Shown piece by piece: positions 59,494 to 64,000 of a stretch of DNA of 64,000 nt (position 1 is its first letter; every line of letters starts with the position of its first letter). A program made the translations under genes and the position numbers. Origin of the DNA: Watersipora subatra (lineage: Eukaryota > Bryozoa > Gymnolaemata > Cheilostomatida > Watersiporidae); assembly GCF_963576615.1 (NCBI RefSeq), contig NC_088717.1, positions 56,747,526 through 56,811,525 on the forward strand, read 5' to 3'. Under the pieces are notes generated by a model that ran no database searches, was not told where the DNA came from, and saw only the letters and a list, made by a program, of their open reading frames with translations.

Positions 59494-62400
59494 ATGGAAG
59501 GAACTTCTCGCTTGGTGCGTGCCAAGTTTGCATTTAAAGCTACAAACAACGATGAGCTGTCATTTAGCAAAGGAGATACAATCACTCTGACTCAAGCTAT
59601 AGATGGTGGTTGGTGGGAAGGGACCCTGAGTGGCAAGACCGGCTGGTTCCCAAGCAATTATGTTATAGAGCTTAAAACAGGTATGTAGATATGAAATATA
59701 TAACATCAAGAATCTATATGGAATATATAACACCAAGTAACGATGGCTATATTTTTACCACTCAGACTTCCATTGTAGTTGTTTGAGCTCTTGTCTTAGC
59801 TATTAGACAGTATAATAATAAATAGTGTGTTTAGATATATGCCTTCTAACTTCTATCTATGAGAATTGCATTGCACAATTTTAGCTATTTGTCACATTTC
59901 CTGTAATAGACTCGGCTTGCACATTTTGATCAAATGCATCAGCCAGGTTATTCTTCACCCAAATGATTTAATATCTCATAATTAAAAATAAGTTTTGCGG
60001 AGCTTTAAGTAATCTAAGATTTCAACCCATATGTAAGTGTAATTGGATTCATGATTGAGTACGTTAGGCTTTACGGCTAATTAGTACTGAGATGATATTT
60101 ATGGCTCATCTGCGATGCTCAAAATAGGTGTTAATGTCTTTGCTCTCGGCTAAAGGCAATATCTAAAACCAACAGTAGCAGTAACTTTAGCTGTGAACAA
60201 GTATAGATTGCAGCAGTAGTAAACACCAACTCTAGTCCTTATTACTACATTAGCAAGTAATCTTTGTACTATCCAGCATACTGCCTAGTAGTAGTGGTAG
60301 GAGTAGTAGTAGTGGTGCTAATAGTAGTGGTATTAGTGGGAGAATTAATTGTGTGTCTATAGCGTGATTGGCTTTAGTTGTGAGAAGTGAAAAGCATACA
60401 AGTGTGCAACTGAGCAGCTTTGATTAAACTCAATTCAGTTTAGCAGGTATAGCTCGTGTTTGATTGGACAATATATTATTGCTTAGTGTGATATTGGCTC
60501 AACTTTTTTGCAAGAAGTTAATTCTGTCATGAATCAGAATACAATAAATAGAATCGCACAACCGTAATAAAGGAAATAGCCTGAACAACTTTAGTTTTCT
60601 AAGTTTGGTCGTGACCCATGCACCCACTCGCTACAAACTTTTGTTGTATTGGCTGAGGTTGCCTCAATTTGGTTGCTATGTGGCCATAGGTTTCCAGTAA
60701 CTTATAATTTCTATTAAGCTTGTCTACATCTTTCCTATTATTCACAGAGTTGACTAATATGATAAAGGGGTACACAAGATTCTTATTGGAATCTAGTCGG
60801 GAATCTCACACCATTGTATGATTTGCACATTTTTAGTCTTTGCATTTATTAGTTTGTATGCATCTCAGCTGCAGCTGCCGGTGTTATTCTGGTCAGTATT
60901 AGGCATACCTGAGGTATATAGTTCAAAATTAAACTCACATCTTCCCGGCTATGCATGATGGCTGCATTTCCATCGGCTACACTGGTTAGATTCAGGCAGC
61001 ATGTCATCAGTTTCAATAAATTTGGTTTCACATCGAGCCACAACAACTGCAGTTTCCGAAATTGACAACTGCCATCCTGCATGTACATGTGTTTCTGATA
61101 ATCTGCTATCAGTTTCTGGCCGATTTCTGTGATGACCAATCTGCGTCGCATATGAGGGCTTCGACCATGCTACACTGCTGATAGACATTTCACGCGCAAA
61201 TATATTCGTTATTCCTATTGGTTGTAAGTGCATTACAAAAACTCTACATACATTTGAAAAGTTTAAACAAAGTTGTTTTGTAAAAAAGTGAAGCTCTAAG
61301 CATGATCTGCTGTGATTGGATACTACGGCCAAACTATCATCTGCAAATTAAACAAGTTCAATATACAATTCATTGAATTTCTGAGCACATTTTATCCGGC
61401 TTAAAAGGAATGTTTTTAGAAAGCTGCTCAGTGATATTCCTTACATCCTTAGATACATTGACTGCTTTGATAGGTTTAACCTCATTACCTTTCTCTGACT
61501 AACTTCTGATTTATTTTCAGATGATGTTGTATCCTTATCTCCAACCGCTGCTGCCGTCACTGCTTTTACAGACATATCTGTCAAAGAGCAACACCACCTC
61601 CTGGTAAGTGTCACGTTGTTAGACACTCTTGCTCTGGTGAAAGCAAAATTGTCTCTATTTGAAAATTGATTTTCAGGGTTGTTGTTTTAATTAAGAGCAG
61701 TATTCCTGGTATTGACACTGAGTTTCCGAGACTGATAGCGTGTGCGCGCTGAAGGGGACATTCATCTTATAAATTCTCGCTAATAAATTATTTATTCAAC
61801 TTTGTGTATTCTATTAGGGTTCTATCATCACAGTATTTTGTGTGTATTTTCTTGTATACTGTCAGCAACGAAGGAATACTGTGCCTGAAAACATATCTTA
61901 TGACAGCATCAAGTACAAGCTTAGTGAGACACAATATCATATACCTTCAGTCTTGAATTACAACTTTTAGCAGCTGAATCAACCTTTCTGGCAAATATAA
62001 TGCATTTTGGTGTTTCATTTTGGAACTTTGAGTATGTATGTGTACTGCGTAGTATCTTTGCATAGTATGGAACAGAGGCAAAGTGTGGTAGAATGGTAGT
62101 TGGCAGTTCATTGAATCCGCTGCCAGCTTGATTTATACCTATATTAGTTGACTCTGACCTGAATTAGGCCTCTATGATGTTTGTTATTCTGAAAAGATTG
62201 AAAACGCTTCCTTTGATAATCTACACATAGCGATAAAGTATGCTCCTATATTTCCTGGTCATGGCCTTGCCTTCAGCTCACGTTGCTTGCAAATCGTCAT
62301 GTATTCAACCTACATTACTGCCAGATTAGTTTGATGGCTTGTCATGATGATTTAAACAATTTTCGACTTAAAGTTGGATGATTTGTTACTGTAAGTTGTA

Positions 62401-64000
62401 CGGATAGTTTATCAGTGTAAGTCTGACAACTTGCAAAGGTCAAAGACTTTTTTGGATGTGGGAATTATGAATTTGGTCAAGTGTGGTTGTTGTTCAGGTC
62501 TGGAAAAGAAAAGTCATGACTCACCAGGTGATTTTGATTAATGATATCCTTTAAAATCTTTAATTAAATTTATCACAAGCTTATGCCTTTTAGTGGGTTG
62601 AACTAATACCCTTCTATGAATACTTGGCTAGTCGTAACTTTGTCTTAGTTACTTCAAGCTTGCTTTGAGTAGATACTGTCTGGTATTTTATTAAGATTCG
62701 CCTCATGACTTGGAAGCTGCACTGTCAGTGGGAGGTGAGATGGAGATAAGAAATCTTTTGTTAGCAATAGCATTCTACTTCCATCACTCGTTCATATGAG
62801 CGATTGCGATCTTGTCTAGCTGGAGCCTATCATTGTTCTGATAGTGTTCTGTGTATATTGACTTCTCAACTAAAAGTTAGTATTCAATAAGTGTCGAGGA
62901 TCAATTATCATGTTTGTAATGAATGCGGTAAGCTGAAAGCCAACCTGTTAACCGAAGGACACGCAACTTGATGATTCATTTCTATAACCGCAGTCTGTAT
63001 CAGTTTCGCATTTGTCTATGAATAACTTCCATGCAGCTTGTGAAAGTGCTTATGCAAATCAATTAGAAAAGGAAATGAAATTGAAGTGATTCCTTTAGGC
63101 AGTTTTTAGTATGGCTGTGTTCTCCCAGAACCCGTAATATTACGTAGTAAGAGATTTTTAATGCAAAAGTAGGTTATGTCTATTGTTTGACCTTCACACA
63201 ATTCAAGCTTGTTCTTGAAGTCTGTGTTTTACTTATCGGTGTCAAACAGCATGAAACAACATTACGTACTCTTATGAAATCTTTTTAGACATTTTGTAAA
63301 CGGGCAACTTGAAAAGGGAATAAAACAATCTGCTTGAAATAATATGATCATCATAAGATCATCATCTCAAAACCAGTATTTAGGATTTTTTTCAGTTTAG
63401 CGCTCTGCTACACTCGGTTAAAGACGGTTTTACTAATGTAATGTATTGAATTATATGCCAACATTTGCATAAACACAACACACTGGTCATTGGCTGGCTT
63501 CTGTTTTCACCATTCTACTTTCACATTTACTATTGCATATCTTTACGATGATCGTTCACTCTCACAGGTGGCCGAGCATTTATTGGACAGCGAAAGGGAG
63601 TACGCCGCTGGTTTAGAGGAACTCTTAAATCAGTATCTTAAACCTCTCTCTACATCCAGTTTGTAAGTCTTTCTCCTTGTTAACTTTTTAGCCTTTGGTC
63701 TTCTCTGCCGGTAGAACCGCCATACTGCTTTAAATGTGAAGTTGCACAAAAATTTCGTAAGTTTTATCAGAAGTTTTTTGGTACTTTTCTATCATTTGCA
63801 ATTGTTTTTTATGTCTGAGGTGATCTGACTGTCAGGATGTTTTTAGATTAAAACTCATAAAGCTTAATCGTGGTTAAAATTCTCAGAAGAAAAATATGAA
63901 TGAAATGATGTCACTAGTTGCTATCATTGCTATAGTTGATATTCACTATGTTTCCATGGTGCGCAGTACTGCGAAGCAGCCCCCTCCGAAGTCGAAGGGA
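59494..64000 (+). CDS. PIX/ARHGEF7-type Rho guanine nucleotide exchange factor, 5' part
   Basis: Exon 59494-59680 starts [20 protein letters not shown] and encodes a full SH3 domain: AKFAFKA for the ALYDY strand, ELSFSKGD in the RT loop, GGWWEGTL and GWFPSNYV. Exon 61521-61603 encodes a linker ([16 protein letters not shown] to EQHHLL). Exon 63568-63662 starts the DH domain with [15 protein letters not shown] and YLKPLSTSS. Introns are GT-AG with phases 1, 0 and 2. The order SH3-linker-DH is that of PIX proteins, which activate Rac1/Cdc42 and bind PAK through the SH3 domain at focal adhesions. Starting straight at the SH3, it lacks the CH domain found in alpha-PIX and resembles fly Pix. The rest of DH, PH and the GIT-binding region lie beyond the right edge. 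Confidence 0.88.
59681..61520 (+). other. PIX intron 1
   Basis: 1.84 kb with an AGT trinucleotide-rich stretch (about 60290-60345). Reading frames at 60849-61332 on the minus strand show no family signature and no splice support. Confidence 0.6.
60290..60345 (+). repeat. AGT/GGT trinucleotide-rich stretch
   Basis: Imperfect AGTAGTAGTGGT repeat in PIX intron 1. Confidence 0.8.
61604..63567 (+). other. PIX intron 2
   Basis: 1.96 kb. A possible SINE head lies at about 62080-62130 (AAGTGTGGTAGAATGG, then TTCATTGAATCC) but is too decayed to assign. No other feature seen. Confidence 0.5.
63967..64000 (+). CDS. Possible start of the next PIX exon
   Basis: TTTCCATGGTGCGCAG makes an acceptor ending at 63966. 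In the phase left by exon 63568-63662 the following bases read [12 protein letters not shown]. That proline-lysine run does not match the usual DH sequence after the first helix (vertebrates have LSSANI-like sequence), so it could be an inserted or alternative exon, or chance. Confidence 0.3.

Noticed and set aside
60849-61332. Two overlapping minus-strand frames in PIX intron 1
   Set aside because: No recognisable domain, no supporting splice sites, composition like intron.
62080-62180. SINE copy in PIX intron 2
   Set aside because: Head words only loosely match and the family tail is not found.

Overview
The window is AT-rich, intron-rich animal DNA, full of simple repeats and short transposons. 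The protein sequences and short-intron gene style suggest a lophotrochozoan invertebrate. A bryozoan or a mollusc would fit, but nothing here settles the species.

Positions 1-50300 hold a cluster of intracellular lipid-binding protein genes of the fatty acid-binding protein (FABP) family. Six complete four-exon genes can be rebuilt to the base: 5664-8255 (-), 12866-14972 (-), 23161-27921 (+), 37097-38235 (-), 40718-42473 (-) and 48359-50263 (+). A seventh start, at 3672-3759 (-), has only its first exon in view. Every complete gene has the same coding exon sizes, 85, 173, 102 and 60 bases, giving 139 residues, and the classic FABP intron positions and phases. Most share a promoter layout: a CCAAT box on the gene strand, about 60-70 bases, then a TATA box, then about 85-97 bases to the ATG. 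Two subfamilies can be seen: the genes at 5.7 and 37.1 kb, and the rest.

Positions 51873-57168 (-) hold a three-exon NDUFAF4 gene (mitochondrial complex I assembly). Its large intron carries two long satellite arrays and perhaps two exons of an unknown plus-strand gene. From 59494 to the right edge (+) are the first exons of a PIX/ARHGEF7-type Rho guanine exchange factor: an SH3 domain, a linker and the start of the DH domain. NDUFAF4 and PIX diverge across a 2.3 kb gap with no other recognised gene.

The spaces between genes hold tandem arrays (10, 17, 25, 30, 38, 49 and about 73 bp units), two tRNA-like SINE families, several non-autonomous DNA transposons (one Tigger/pogo-like at 31482-32296, one TA-flanked palindromic MITE at 22316-22715, one 606-bp insertion at 34916-35521, one foldback at 15786-16693), a GC-rich hairpin block at 50641-50760 and, most striking, a complete type I hammerhead ribozyme fold at 36159-36201 inside a small inverted-repeat element. 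A decayed relative lies at about 1.4-2.05 kb. No reverse transcriptase, transposase, LTR element, viral gene, CRISPR array or true tRNA gene was recognised.
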